A stretch of 64,000 bases of DNA from Planctomycetota bacterium (GTDB taxonomy: Bacteria > Planctomycetota > UBA8742 > UBA2392): contig JAGQRH010000015.1 of NCBI GenBank assembly GCA_020425605.1, positions 1-64,000 on the forward strand. The letters run 5' to 3'. The translations under genes were made by a program, and so were the position numbers. Position 1 is the first letter of the stretch. Every line of letters starts with the position of its first letter. A model generated the notes under the pieces. It made no database searches. It saw only the letters and a list, made by a program, of their open reading frames with translations, and was not told the DNA's origin. This document shows, piece by piece, positions 1 to 8,561 of the stretch.

Positions 1-2
1 GC

Positions 3-146
3 CAGTCGTCGGCCAGCAGCATCAACGGCCAGTTCGGCGAGCTGTGCCTGCGAGTGCTCGCGCACAACATAGCACTGTTTTTGCGTCGCCGGATTCAGCA
101 ACCCCCAAACCCGCTTGAAATGTATGCTTTCAACGGAGCACACTGA
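3..146 (+). CDS. C-terminal end of a probable transposase (cut by window edge)
   Basis: The frame is open from the left edge and encodes 47 residues before a TGA. It contains the segment LCLRVLAHNIALFLRRR. A Leu-x-Arg/Lys-Val-Leu-x-His-Asn-Ile/Leu helix is the usual C-terminal end of IS4/IS5/IS1182-type DDE transposases, often written as 'CKVLCHNIxxLI'. No catalytic part is visible, so the family cannot be fixed. The neighbouring gene remnant at 641-901 fits a transposition-scarred edge. A chance open frame is the alternative. Confidence 0.45.
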   Translation, partial: QSSASSINGQFGELCLRVLAHNIALFLRRRIQQPPNPLEMYAFNGAH

Positions 147-180
147 CAACCATTCAGGAGGGTACCACTCATCCAAACTG

Positions 181-672
181 CTATCTGTCAACACCTCCTG
201 CCACCGCAAGGAACATCCTAGAGCTACCATCTCCATACCAGACAATCCCAATCAGCCTAGGGTGCCTTAGCCCAGACTGGGTCGGACGTACCCAGACAGC
301 GAGTTTTACTGCGTGATCCAGGGCAGGGTTGAAGTTAGACGGGGCAGAGTCATCTGGGTCAAAGCGATCTGCATCGCGGTACTGAGAGTACGTTGGAATC
401 GGATAATCCGTTAGGACGTTGGGAGGGGGGGCCACCTTGGAAGTGATGTCCTCTGCGGAAATGCCGAATTCGACAGCGCTCGTGACTTGTTTGATCAACT
501 CGTTGTCCCGCACGTCAAACGGAATTACTCGTTCCGCTTTGGTTTGATTGTTCGACGATTCTGACTGGTTTCCGCACGCCGCAAGCAGAGCCAGTACAAC
601 CACAATAGCCATGAGACCCGATAATCCGTGTGTCCAGGCTCTACCGCTTGACGCGTATGCCGATCTTTCCAT
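181..672 (-). CDS. Putative lipoprotein, unknown function
   Basis: Encodes about 163 residues from the ATG at 672, beginning MERSAYASSGR. A hydrophobic stretch MAIVVVLALLAACG ends in a lipobox (LAAC), so it should be exported and lipidated. The mature part is short and polar, with a Pro-rich patch and no family I recognise. The frame opens further upstream to 756, but that extension overlaps the preceding coding remnant. Neither ATG 672 nor ATG 612 has a good ribosome binding site. Starting at 612 would leave only a short, uncharged n-region, so 672 is preferred. Overlap with the remnant at 641 suggests the two were once adjacent genes of one unit. Confidence 0.55.
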   Translation of the reverse strand: MERSAYASSGRAWTHGLSGLMAIVVVLALLAACGNQSESSNNQTKAERVIPFDVRDNELIKQVTSAVEFGISAEDITSKVAPPPNVLTDYPIPTYSQYRDADRFDPDDSAPSNFNPALDHAVKLAVWVRPTQSGLRHPRLIGIVWYGDGSSRMFLAVAGGVDR

Positions 673-901
673 CCGGCTTGGTGTAAGACTCACGGGGGTA
701 TATCGCCGTATTATCGTTTCTATCGTACCACTCCCATCGGTTGAGCGCGTCCGCATGTACTTCAGTCATACCAGAAGAAACAGACACACTTGTAAACGAA
801 GCGGTTCCGTCGTTGTTCACTTCCATGCCCCAATGAAGGCACGCTTTGATTTCCGCATTCGGGCCGTTGTCCTCAAGCCACCCACCTTGGCTCCAGGGGA
901 A
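641..901 (-). pseudogene. 5'-truncated gene remnant upstream of the lipoprotein
   Basis: On the minus strand, an open frame of 87 codons runs from just after an in-frame TAG (902-904) to a stop at 641. Its product reads like a normal protein C-terminus: an acidic, polar segment with LEDNGPNAEIKACLHWGMEV, then RWEWYDRNDN and a basic end GIRVKR. The only ATG (826) falls in the middle of this protein-like text, so the true start appears lost. The break coincides with the short repeat at 906-924. An intact 61-residue gene from 826 is the alternative. Confidence 0.4.
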
Positions 902-905
902 CTAA

Positions 906-924
906 AAAGGGGGCAGGCTACTTT
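906..924 (-). repeat. Short dispersed repeat, copy 1 (AAAGTAGCCTG type)
   Basis: Read on the minus strand this is AAAGTAGCCTGCCCCCTTT. It matches the plus-strand copy at 50984-51002 at 18 of 19 positions. AAAGTAGCCTGnCCCCTTT words are, to my knowledge, common intergenic repeats in many bacterial genomes, often near REP-associated tyrosine transposases. None of these transposases is in the window. Confidence 0.45.
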
Positions 925-953
925 TATAGGCCTATTTTTACTGGGTTTGTAGC

Positions 954-3203
954 TCATCGCCTCTTTTGCGCTGATCTGTTTGGTTCGTTGCCTCGATCTT
1001 CGCTTGCCTGCAACTCATTGAGCTGTTTGTACCAGTCGCCCCACCAGGGCTCGTAGTTCCTCCAGCGCTCGACGGCCTTTTTGTAGAGGGGCTGACGAAC
1101 CTGGGCCAGGCTGGCGGTGCGCACGTTGCGCTCGGTCTTGTGGAATTCGAGGCAATTGGGGTCCCAGTCCATGCCGACCCAATCGAGCATACGACGGGCC
1201 TGAGTCTCCAGGTCCTCTACCATGGCGGCGTAAGGCACGTGCAGGATGCGCCCGGGCAGCACCTTGTCCCAGTGCGCCATGATGCGCTTGTAATTGCGGA
1301 AGTGGCTCACGATGTGCTCTTTGCGCTCGGCCCAGCGGATCGAGCCGAAGTGGACCTGCCAGCATGAGGTCGCCACGTCGCGCAGGTCGCGCTGCAGGTG
1401 GATGATCTTCGCGTTCGGGAACATCGTCAGGATCCAGCCGATGTTGACGTAGTTCTCGGGCATCTTGTCGACGATACGCCTTGCCTTGCGGTCATAGGCC
1501 TGCAGCTTGTCGAGGTGATCCGCGGCGATGTCGCCGACCGCCTTCTTTGTCGCCTGCGGCACGGCATCCGGCGCGTCACATGTCAGCCCAAGGGCGCCGG
1601 GCAGGGACATGAATGATTCGCGGGCAAGCCGCAACTCATCCGCGCCGAAAATTTCCGGATGACTGGCCAGCACCTGCTCGGACAACGTAGTGCCGGAGCG
1701 CGGCAGCCCAAGGATAAACACCGGCACATCGCTGTCGTTGCCCCAGCCCCTGGTGCGCTCGAAATGCTCGGCTGTGAATACCTGCATGAGCCGGTCGACC
1801 CACTCCGTGTGTTCCTCCGGGTGATAGTCGACCCCTCGTTTTGCACGACTCCGGCTGTTGAGTTGGTTGGCCTCATCCAGGTAGCGCGCGGCCCATTCGT
1901 GTTCGCCCACCGCATCGTTGTTGGCGCCAAGACCGTACAGGATCGAGATTCGCGCGGGCTCACGCAGACGCGGCCCGGCCTGCAAGGCCGTTTCCATCGC
2001 CCCGGCGTCGCTGGCCGGAAGATCCTTGCGCAGGGAATTCGCTAGCTGTTCATACGCCCCACCGACCAGTGGCTCGATGCGCAGCGCAGCCCGGCATGCA
2101 GCCTCCGTGCCCTTGAAGTCGCCGCGCTCAGAGCAGATCTGGGCGAGGCCCATGTGTGCGGCCGGCAATCGTGGGTTCAACTCAAGGGCGCGCCGCAACA
2201 GGCGCTCGGATTCTTCGATCGTGTGTGCTTCGCCGCCCCTGCGCATGTCGGCCGCCAGCCCGATCATCGCCTCCACGCAATCGGCATCAATCTCAAGTGC
2301 ACGGCGGAACCAGGCCGCGGCGTCCTGACGGCGCTCCATGTCCGCAAACGCGCTGGCCAGGTTGCAGATCGTCTTGGTCGAGCGCGGGTCCAGCTTGAGC
2401 GATCGCTCATACCAGCTGATCGCGGCCTGGTACTCGCCCTTCTGCTGCTCAAGCTGGCCGATGTTGTTGTGCGTGATCGCCAGCTGCGGGCTCAGCTTCA
2501 GGGCTTCGTCGTATTGCGCCTGCGCAGCATCAAGCTCACCTGTTTCGCGCAGGGCGTTGCCGTAGTTGTTGCGCGCGGCCGCAAGATTGGGCGCAAGCTT
2601 TACGGCGTTCTGGAGGCGCGTCAGTGCTTCGTCGACGTCGCCGTCTTCCAGCAGCATCTGTCCGAGGTTGCTCAGGAATTCCGGGTTGGCCGGCTCAAGT
2701 TGCACAGCCTTGCGCGCGGCCACCAGTGCGTCTTCATTGCGCTTGGCGGTGCGCAGGATGTTGCCAAGGTTGTTCCAGGCGAGCGCGTTGCGCGGGTCTT
2801 TGTCGACTGTGTAGCGCAGCTCTTTCTCGGCCTCCGCGACTTCACCGTTCGCTGCCAGCGCCAGCGCGAGGTTGTTGCGGCAGGCGTGGTAGTTCGGGTC
2901 AAACTTTAGAGCGACACGACAGTGGGCAATGGCATCGGCGTTGCGCCCGACCACGCGGTAGGCCTCGGCCAGGTTCGAGTGCATGGCCGGCACATCCGGC
3001 CGCATCTGCACGGCGCGAGTGATCATCTGTATGGACTGGGATGGGTTTCCCCGCTGCAATGCCAGCACGCCACGCAGGTGGACGGCATCTACGAATTGGG
3101 GGGCGCTCTCGGGAATCGCGCGATAGCCCTGTTCGGCCTCGGCAAGTCTTCCGGCACGGTGAAGCGCCATGGCTTCCTGAAGTTGCACCGCTGGATCCGC
3201 CAT
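954..3203 (-). CDS. TPR-repeat protein with C-terminal sulfotransferase domain
   Basis: A 749-residue protein. Roughly residues 1-460 are tandem tetratricopeptide repeats, with repeated 'A-x-x-N-x-G/A-x-x-L' helices such as AWNNLGNILR and AARNNYGNAL. The C-terminal ~260 residues form a Sulfotransfer_3-type domain. It opens with PVFILGLPRSGTTLSEQ, the PAPS 5'-phosphosulfate loop, followed by HLQRDLRDVATSCW, a likely 3'-phosphate-binding segment, and ends in the usual W-x-x-Y region. Such fusions transfer sulfate to unknown acceptors, possibly glycans or proteins. The frame is open to 3296, but the ATG at 3203 is preceded by AAAGGTGG at normal spacing, so that start is used. No signal peptide is seen, so it should be cytoplasmic. 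It stands alone and is divergent from the amidase gene. Confidence 0.85.
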   Translation of the reverse strand: MADPAVQLQEAMALHRAGRLAEAEQGYRAIPESAPQFVDAVHLRGVLALQRGNPSQSIQMITRAVQMRPDVPAMHSNLAEAYRVVGRNADAIAHCRVALKFDPNYHACRNNLALALAANGEVAEAEKELRYTVDKDPRNALAWNNLGNILRTAKRNEDALVAARKAVQLEPANPEFLSNLGQMLLEDGDVDEALTRLQNAVKLAPNLAAARNNYGNALRETGELDAAQAQYDEALKLSPQLAITHNNIGQLEQQKGEYQAAISWYERSLKLDPRSTKTICNLASAFADMERRQDAAAWFRRALEIDADCVEAMIGLAADMRRGGEAHTIEESERLLRRALELNPRLPAAHMGLAQICSERGDFKGTEAACRAALRIEPLVGGAYEQLANSLRKDLPASDAGAMETALQAGPRLREPARISILYGLGANNDAVGEHEWAARYLDEANQLNSRSRAKRGVDYHPEEHTEWVDRLMQVFTAEHFERTRGWGNDSDVPVFILGLPRSGTTLSEQVLASHPEIFGADELRLARESFMSLPGALGLTCDAPDAVPQATKKAVGDIAADHLDKLQAYDRKARRIVDKMPENYVNIGWILTMFPNAKIIHLQRDLRDVATSCWQVHFGSIRWAERKEHIVSHFRNYKRIMAHWDKVLPGRILHVPYAAMVEDLETQARRMLDWVGMDWDPNCLEFHKTERNVRTASLAQVRQPLYKKAVERWRNYEPWWGDWYKQLNELQASEDRGNEPNRSAQKRR

Positions 3204-3539
3204 CGAACAATCCACCTTTGGACGCCCAACATACAAGCGAAGACGCCTTGGCGCTTCCGCCAGTTCCCGCCGCGCTGCGCCGGATGAGCTTCCCAAGGAT
3301 TATGGAAGGCGACCACGAGAAGGCTGGACTGGACCACAAACACCCTCCAAGCGGTTCAGCGACTACTACAACCTTGAAGGCAACGGCCGCTGGCCATGCG
3401 TCGCGATTGCACACGCGTTGGGTTTTTCTTGTGGGATTTGATCCTTGTGTCGCCCTAGGCAGTAGTAAAAGCGTGACTATTGCTGGGCGACTCGCGTCAT
3501 CGGCCGGGATCCGATGGCGCCTCGGTGCGGAGATATCCC
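3204..3539. other. Divergent intergenic region
   Basis: This 336-bp gap separates the sulfotransferase and amidase starts and must hold both promoters. Open frames cross it on both strands but look like extensions or shadows of the neighbours. I see no convincing -35/-10 pair. A GGAG about 10 bases before 3540 is the amidase ribosome binding site. Confidence 0.4.
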
Positions 3540-5291
3540 ATGAAGCTGAAGCTCCCGCTTCTTTGTGCTGTCGTTTGTCTGCTTGCGGCGACGCTGCATG
3601 CCCAGCCGGCGAAGCCAACCTGTATCTGGGACCCCTCGCCGAACTACACATCCGGGCGAACGACCACCATTGACGCGATCGTAATCCATACGACCGAGGG
3701 CAGCTATTCGGGCAGCGTGAGCTGGCTCAAGAACCCCTCGGCTGGCGCAAGCGCGCACTACGTCATCAAGGAAGACGGCAGCGAGATCACGCAGCTCGTG
3801 GCCGACTCCGACCGCGCGTGGCACGCGACGTACTACAACAACCGCGCCATCGGCATCGAGTGCGCCGGATACGCAGGACAGGCCAGCACCTGGACGCAGG
3901 GCATCCTGCCCAAACTGTACGACCTAGTGGCCTACCTCTGCTACACCTACAACGTGCAGGTCGTGCACCCGGCGGGCACGGCGACGGTCAGCCCGCAGAC
4001 GAACGATTTCAACGGCGTCGGTCTGGTCGGGCACTATCAGGTCCAGCCCTGGAACCGCACCGACCCGGGCAGCTACTTCGACTGGAATCAGCTCGTCGTC
4101 GAGGTGAACAACCGGCTCGGCGCAGGCAGCAACGACCGAATCGTGGACAACAGTGACGCGGGCTTCAACGTGCTCAGCGGCTCCTGGAGCACCGGCACAT
4201 CCGCGGCCGGGCACTACGGCGCCGACTATCGCTTCGCCGGCAACAGCGCCAGCGTCACCGCCGAGTGCGAGTGGCGCCCAAACCTGCCTGAAGGTGGCGT
4301 CTACGAAGTCCTGCTGTACTACCCGCAGGGCAGCAACCGCGCCGACAACGCGCCGTTCACGGTCTATCACGCAAACGGCAGCAGCGGCACGGCCGTGAAC
4401 CAGCAGGCCAACGGCGGCGGCTGGTACAGCATCGGCAACTACGACTTCTTCACCGGCAACAGCGGCTATCTGCGGCTGACGAACAATTCAAACCCAAGCG
4501 TGGTCATCGCTGACGCGGTGTGGTTCAAGCAGATTTCGTCGGCACCGGTTCCGGCCGCGCCGGGCACACTGACAGCCAACGTTGTGAACAGCACGGACGT
4601 GAGCTTCAGCTGGAACTACTCGGCCTGGGCCGACGGCTACTACGTGGACATTGCAGAGAGCGCGGCCGACCTGGGCGGCAGCACCGGTACGTTCCAGAAC
4701 GCCAACGTCGGGCGCACAAACAGCCACGTGTGGACGGGGCTGACGCCCGGCCAGACGTACTACTGGCGCGTGTACGCCTACAATCAGGCCGGGGGCAACC
4801 ACGGCTACCCGACGCCGACCAGCTTCACCATGGGCAGCGGGACACCGCCCGCCGCGGCAACTGGGCTGACCGCGACAGTACTGGGCGACACTTCGATTCG
4901 ATTCAGCTGGAACGCAAGCGCGGGGGTCGACGGCTACTGGGTGGACATAGCGGAGTCGTCGGCCGATCTGCTGGCAGGCACGTCCGGCGCAACTTTCCAG
5001 AACATGAACGTCGGTTCTACCACGACAACGCTTGATTGGACCGGGCTGACGCCGGGCACTACCTATTTCTGGCGCGTGTTTGCATACAACACGGCGGGCG
5101 GCGCGCACGCATATCCGACACCAACGTCGGTTTCGACAACCGGCGGCAGCAGCAGCGGTGGCACCGGCCCCGGCGGCAGCGGCGGCGGGAACAGCGGCGG
5201 TTGCTCAACGGACGGCGCCGATTCGTGGCTGTGGCTTGCCTTGCTTGGCGCTTTGCCCGCCTGCATTGCGATTCGCCGGAGGCTGGCCTGA
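3540..5291 (+). CDS. Exported N-acetylmuramoyl-L-alanine amidase with golvesin-like and two FN3 domains
   Basis: A 583-residue protein preceded by GGAG. Residues 1-21 are a signal peptide ending LHA. Residues 40-190 are an Amidase_2 (AmpD/T7-lysozyme type) zinc domain. The likely ligands are His50 (IVIHTTEG), His165 and Asp175, and the candidate catalytic Glu is Glu108 (IGIECAG). The His-x9-Asp spacing matches AmpD. Residues 200-325 form a golvesin C-terminal-like beta-sandwich, followed by two FN3-like repeats with the motif GLTPGxTYxWRVxAYN. A Gly/Ser linker then leads to GGCS, a hydrophobic helix and IRRRLA, a likely cell-envelope sorting signal. It should cleave the lactyl-Ala bond of peptidoglycan outside the cytoplasm. 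Its stop overlaps the next gene's ATG by one base (TGATG), implying translational coupling. Confidence 0.85.
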   Translation: MKLKLPLLCAVVCLLAATLHAQPAKPTCIWDPSPNYTSGRTTTIDAIVIHTTEGSYSGSVSWLKNPSAGASAHYVIKEDGSEITQLVADSDRAWHATYYNNRAIGIECAGYAGQASTWTQGILPKLYDLVAYLCYTYNVQVVHPAGTATVSPQTNDFNGVGLVGHYQVQPWNRTDPGSYFDWNQLVVEVNNRLGAGSNDRIVDNSDAGFNVLSGSWSTGTSAAGHYGADYRFAGNSASVTAECEWRPNLPEGGVYEVLLYYPQGSNRADNAPFTVYHANGSSGTAVNQQANGGGWYSIGNYDFFTGNSGYLRLTNNSNPSVVIADAVWFKQISSAPVPAAPGTLTANVVNSTDVSFSWNYSAWADGYYVDIAESAADLGGSTGTFQNANVGRTNSHVWTGLTPGQTYYWRVYAYNQAGGNHGYPTPTSFTMGSGTPPAAATGLTATVLGDTSIRFSWNASAGVDGYWVDIAESSADLLAGTSGATFQNMNVGSTTTTLDWTGLTPGTTYFWRVFAYNTAGGAHAYPTPTSVSTTGGSSSGGTGPGGSGGGNSGGCSTDGADSWLWLALLGALPACIAIRRRLA

Positions 5292-7549
5292 TGAACGTCA
5301 TCCGCGCGCTCGTTCTTGCGCTTCTTGTTTGCCTCTGCGGCGCACTCTCTGCGCAAGTGACGATCGACAACGTCGACTCAGGCTTCAGCGTCACGTTTGG
5401 CTCGTGGACGACCGCCAGCAGCGCCTCGGGCAAGTACGGCAGCGATTACCTTTACAAGGGCGCCGTCGGCTCAAGTGCGAGCTACAGCGGCACCGTCGAG
5501 TGGCGGCCGACGTTGGCGACGGACAGCTACGAAGTCAGCGTCTGGTACTCGTCCGGCAGCAACCGTGCCAACGATGCGCCCTACACCGTCTACGACGCAA
5601 GCGGGCCGACCACCGTTCGGGTCAATCAGCAGACAAACGGCGGGCAATGGGTGAGTCTGGGCACGTTCAACTTCAATGCGGGCACCAGCGGGTACGTTGA
5701 GCTGGCAAACAACGCCCAGGCGGGGCAGGTCGTGATCGCTGATGCGGTGCGCTTCGTGCCCAGCAGCTACGTGCCGCCTGCCGCCGACGAGATGCGCGGG
5801 GTATGGGTCAGCCGCTACGAGTGGCCGAGCACGACACCAAGTACATGGAAGTCAAACATCAACTCGATCGTCGCCAATGCCAAGGCGGGCAACTTCAACA
5901 CGATCGTGCTGCAGATGCGCGGCGACACGACCACACTGTATCCGTCGCCCTATGAGCCGCTCAGCAGCCTGATCACCAACGGCAGCGGCGACGATGCGCT
6001 GGCGTTTGCAATCGCCGCCGCGCACGCGCAGGGCCTGCAGCTGCACTGCTACTTCAACACACACGTCTGCACGAGCGCGTTCGCCAGCGCCAACCCGAGC
6101 TGGCTGATCGCGGACGCAGCCGGCACGCCAATCAGCTCGCCCGTGGATGGCTACTACTGGCTGGCGCCCGGCAACCCGGACGTGCAGGCCTATCTGCGCC
6201 GGCAGATCATGTACATCGTGAACACGTACCCCACGCTTGACGGAATTCACTTTGACCGCATCCGCTGCCCGGAGGCCGTCTACAGCCACGACGCCGTCAG
6301 CGAAGCTCGCCGCACTGGTGGCGCGAACCCCGACAGCCTCGGCTTTGATGACTGGACCGCCGACCAGATCACCCGCTTTCTGCGCGACGTCTACGCCGAG
6401 GTTCACAGCGTGAACCCGACGTTGCAGCTCAGCGCCGCGCCGCTTGGGCTGTACGACGCCAGTGCCTACAGCGGCTATCCCACCGGCTACTACTATGGGC
6501 TGCCGCGCCACCAGGATGCGAAGGCCTGGCTGGCGGCCGGTGCCATCGACTGGATTGCGCCGCAGTGCTACTGGCCCGACACCGGCGGGCTGCCCGACTT
6601 CAGCGACCTTGTGCCCGACTGGCAGGCCGCCGCCAGTGGCCGTCGCGTTTACCCGGGAATGAGCGTCACCAGCGACTCCGATGAGACCGAGACGGTCAAC
6701 GAGATCACGGCTGCGCGCGGCTTCGGCTGCCAGGGCACGATGGTCTGGAGCTACGGTGCCGCCAACAGCCTGAACTTCTGGAGTACACTCAAGGCCGCGG
6801 GCAAGCCGTACGAGCAGCCGGCTGCCGTGCCCGACCTGCCGTGGCTGAGCAGCCCGTCCACGGCGATTGTCCACGGCGTCATCACCGACTTCGGTACCGG
6901 CACTCCGTTGCAGGACGTGCACGTCACGCGCAGCGGAAGCAGCTACACAGCGCTGAGCGCGGCCGACGGTTTCTGGTGCTTCCTGAATCTCGCGCCCGGC
7001 AGCTACACATTCACGGCAGATCTGCCCGGCACCGGTACCGCCGTCATCAGCGTAAACAACCTGGTAGCCGGCGAAGTCCGTACGGTGAACATCGCGATCG
7101 CCGCGCCGGGCACGGCCACACGGCTCGAGATTGACGCGTCAACACCGACGCAGGTGCCCGCGGGTGACTCGTTCGGCCTGCTGGTTCACGTGGTGGATGC
7201 CCAGGGCAACCCGGTCACCGCAGGCAGCTACAACCTGAGCGTCTCGCCCGTGGGCGTGACCGGAACGCTGACGGGCGCGACCAGCGGCGTCACAGCGGGC
7301 GGCGACCTGACATTCACGTTCAGCCACGATTCACCGGCGACGGTGACGTTCCTGGTGCTGGAAGGGACGAGCACACTCGCATTCGCCAGCACCAGCGTAA
7401 CGTTCACCGCCACCGATTCCGGTGGCGGTGAACGCAATTCATCGGGCTGCGCCGTCAACGCGACCGGCGCCTGGCCACTGTGGGCTCTGCTCGCGCTAGC
7501 TGCGGTCCGTCTGCCGCTGATCGCGCTGCGCAAGCGCGGGCAGGCGTAG
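5291..7549 (+). CDS. Exported GHL10/DigH-like glycoside hydrolase with golvesin-like domain
   Basis: A 752-residue protein starting MNVIRALVLALLVCLCGAL, a signal peptide. Residues ~22-155 are a golvesin-like domain closely resembling that of the upstream amidase. Residues ~165-470 are a GHL10 (YngK/DigH) TIM barrel starting EMRGVWVSRYEWPS, with the characteristic DGIHFDRIRCP segment. A carboxypeptidase-regulatory-like beta domain follows (~510-590, GVITDFGTGTPL), then an Ig/filamin-like region. The C-terminus has SSGCAV, a hydrophobic helix and LRKRGQA. E. coli DigH cuts peptidoglycan strands stripped of peptides, the product of amidases, so the pairing with the amidase makes functional sense (inference). 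The 3' end overlaps the convergent gene by 54 bp. Confidence 0.8.
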   Translation: MNVIRALVLALLVCLCGALSAQVTIDNVDSGFSVTFGSWTTASSASGKYGSDYLYKGAVGSSASYSGTVEWRPTLATDSYEVSVWYSSGSNRANDAPYTVYDASGPTTVRVNQQTNGGQWVSLGTFNFNAGTSGYVELANNAQAGQVVIADAVRFVPSSYVPPAADEMRGVWVSRYEWPSTTPSTWKSNINSIVANAKAGNFNTIVLQMRGDTTTLYPSPYEPLSSLITNGSGDDALAFAIAAAHAQGLQLHCYFNTHVCTSAFASANPSWLIADAAGTPISSPVDGYYWLAPGNPDVQAYLRRQIMYIVNTYPTLDGIHFDRIRCPEAVYSHDAVSEARRTGGANPDSLGFDDWTADQITRFLRDVYAEVHSVNPTLQLSAAPLGLYDASAYSGYPTGYYYGLPRHQDAKAWLAAGAIDWIAPQCYWPDTGGLPDFSDLVPDWQAAASGRRVYPGMSVTSDSDETETVNEITAARGFGCQGTMVWSYGAANSLNFWSTLKAAGKPYEQPAAVPDLPWLSSPSTAIVHGVITDFGTGTPLQDVHVTRSGSSYTALSAADGFWCFLNLAPGSYTFTADLPGTGTAVISVNNLVAGEVRTVNIAIAAPGTATRLEIDASTPTQVPAGDSFGLLVHVVDAQGNPVTAGSYNLSVSPVGVTGTLTGATSGVTAGGDLTFTFSHDSPATVTFLVLEGTSTLAFASTSVTFTATDSGGGERNSSGCAVNATGAWPLWALLALAAVRLPLIALRKRGQA

Positions 7550-8476
7550 CGCCCCGACGGACCGCCTGAACACGCGGCCGCGAATCAATACCAGCAGCGC
7601 AGCCAATACACCCAGTGCCAACAATCCCAGCCCGCCGCCCTCGGAAGTAGAGCATCCGGCAACGTTCGCACTCACGCTGCCCTTGCCCGAGGTGAAGTTA
7701 CGGACCTGGAAACCGGAATGCGCCTCCGCCAGTCCAGACGCGGAAAACACTGCGTTCACGTCCGAGATCGGGCTCTCGGTCAGGTCTACGCCGACTCCGT
7801 AGTAAGCGGCGACCCCGTTGCTCGCGTTTACCGTGACGGTGCCGGTGATCTGCATGTTGGAGCCCGCACCGCCCATCAGCGACATGGTGATCGGCCCGGT
7901 GAATGACGTGTCACGCTGGCCCGAGGCGTCGAGGGCTTCCACGACCGGCTGCACAAGCAGCGTCGGCCCGATCAGTCCACCGACCGGGTGGGTCAGGACA
8001 CGCAGCGCGGGTGCTATGCCGACCTGGCTTGCCAGGCCCGTACCGGAGAACTCGAGAACGTACGGGTCCTCGCCGCCGGTCGTGTCGTTGTTGCTGACCG
8101 TCCAGGTGAAGCTCCAGGGCCCGGGCGCGAGTGGGGTCACGGTAAGTGAGCACTCCTGCCACTCACCGGCGGCCAGAGTAGTCTGCCAGCCGTTGCCGTA
8201 GGGCGGGCCGTGGCAGATGCGGCCGACGATGCAGTTGGACTCCGTGGTCGTAAAATTCGGGTCCAGCGTCAGGGTTGCGTCGCCAAGGTTGACCACGCGA
8301 ACGGTGCGAAAGTACGTGCCCGAGACGTAGGTAGGTCCCCAGCTTGTGTCCGCCACGCCGCTTGGGTGGGGCGTTCCCGCAGGGTACTGGAATTCAATTT
8401 CCGGACCTGACTGGGCCGCAAGCCCGCCGCAGAAAGCGGCCAATACAAATGTCACGTACCACACGAATCGATTCAT
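7496..8476 (-). CDS. Exported choice-of-anchor-D-like surface protein with C-terminal Cys sorting signal
   Basis: 326 residues from the ATG at 8476, which follows GGAG. The signal peptide is MNRFVWYVTFVLAAFCGGLAAQ. The mature N-terminus, SGPEIEFQYPAGTPHPSG, and VRVVNLGDATLTL are typical of choice-of-anchor-D/ASH-type Ig domains of bacterial surface proteins. A second beta domain follows, covering the segment RVLTHPVGGLIGP to VFSASG. The tail has NVAGCSTSEGGG, a hydrophobic helix and RGRVFRR, then about 21 polar residues encoded antisense to the end of the neighbouring gene. That extension is unusual for the set and may reflect loss of an earlier stop. It is a clear relative of the next gene. 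Confidence 0.75.
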   Translation of the reverse strand: MNRFVWYVTFVLAAFCGGLAAQSGPEIEFQYPAGTPHPSGVADTSWGPTYVSGTYFRTVRVVNLGDATLTLDPNFTTTESNCIVGRICHGPPYGNGWQTTLAAGEWQECSLTVTPLAPGPWSFTWTVSNNDTTGGEDPYVLEFSGTGLASQVGIAPALRVLTHPVGGLIGPTLLVQPVVEALDASGQRDTSFTGPITMSLMGGAGSNMQITGTVTVNASNGVAAYYGVGVDLTESPISDVNAVFSASGLAEAHSGFQVRNFTSGKGSVSANVAGCSTSEGGGLGLLALGVLAALLVLIRGRVFRRSVGALRLPALAQRDQRQTDRS

Positions 8477-8561
8477 CTTCAGTCTCCGTTGGATCTCAGT
8501 GAGGTACAATTGTGCCGGTGCGGGGTGGGCGGCTGCTGCTCGCCCACCACGCCTCCTTCGG

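Noticed and set aside
2899-3651. 250-codon minus-strand frame spanning the sulfotransferase/amidase gap
   Set aside because: It overlaps both flanking genes in other frames and has no protein-like features.
5852-6922. Long minus-strand frame (356 codons) inside the GHL10 gene
   Set aside because: Lies antisense to a clear coding sequence; long shadow frames are expected at this GC content.
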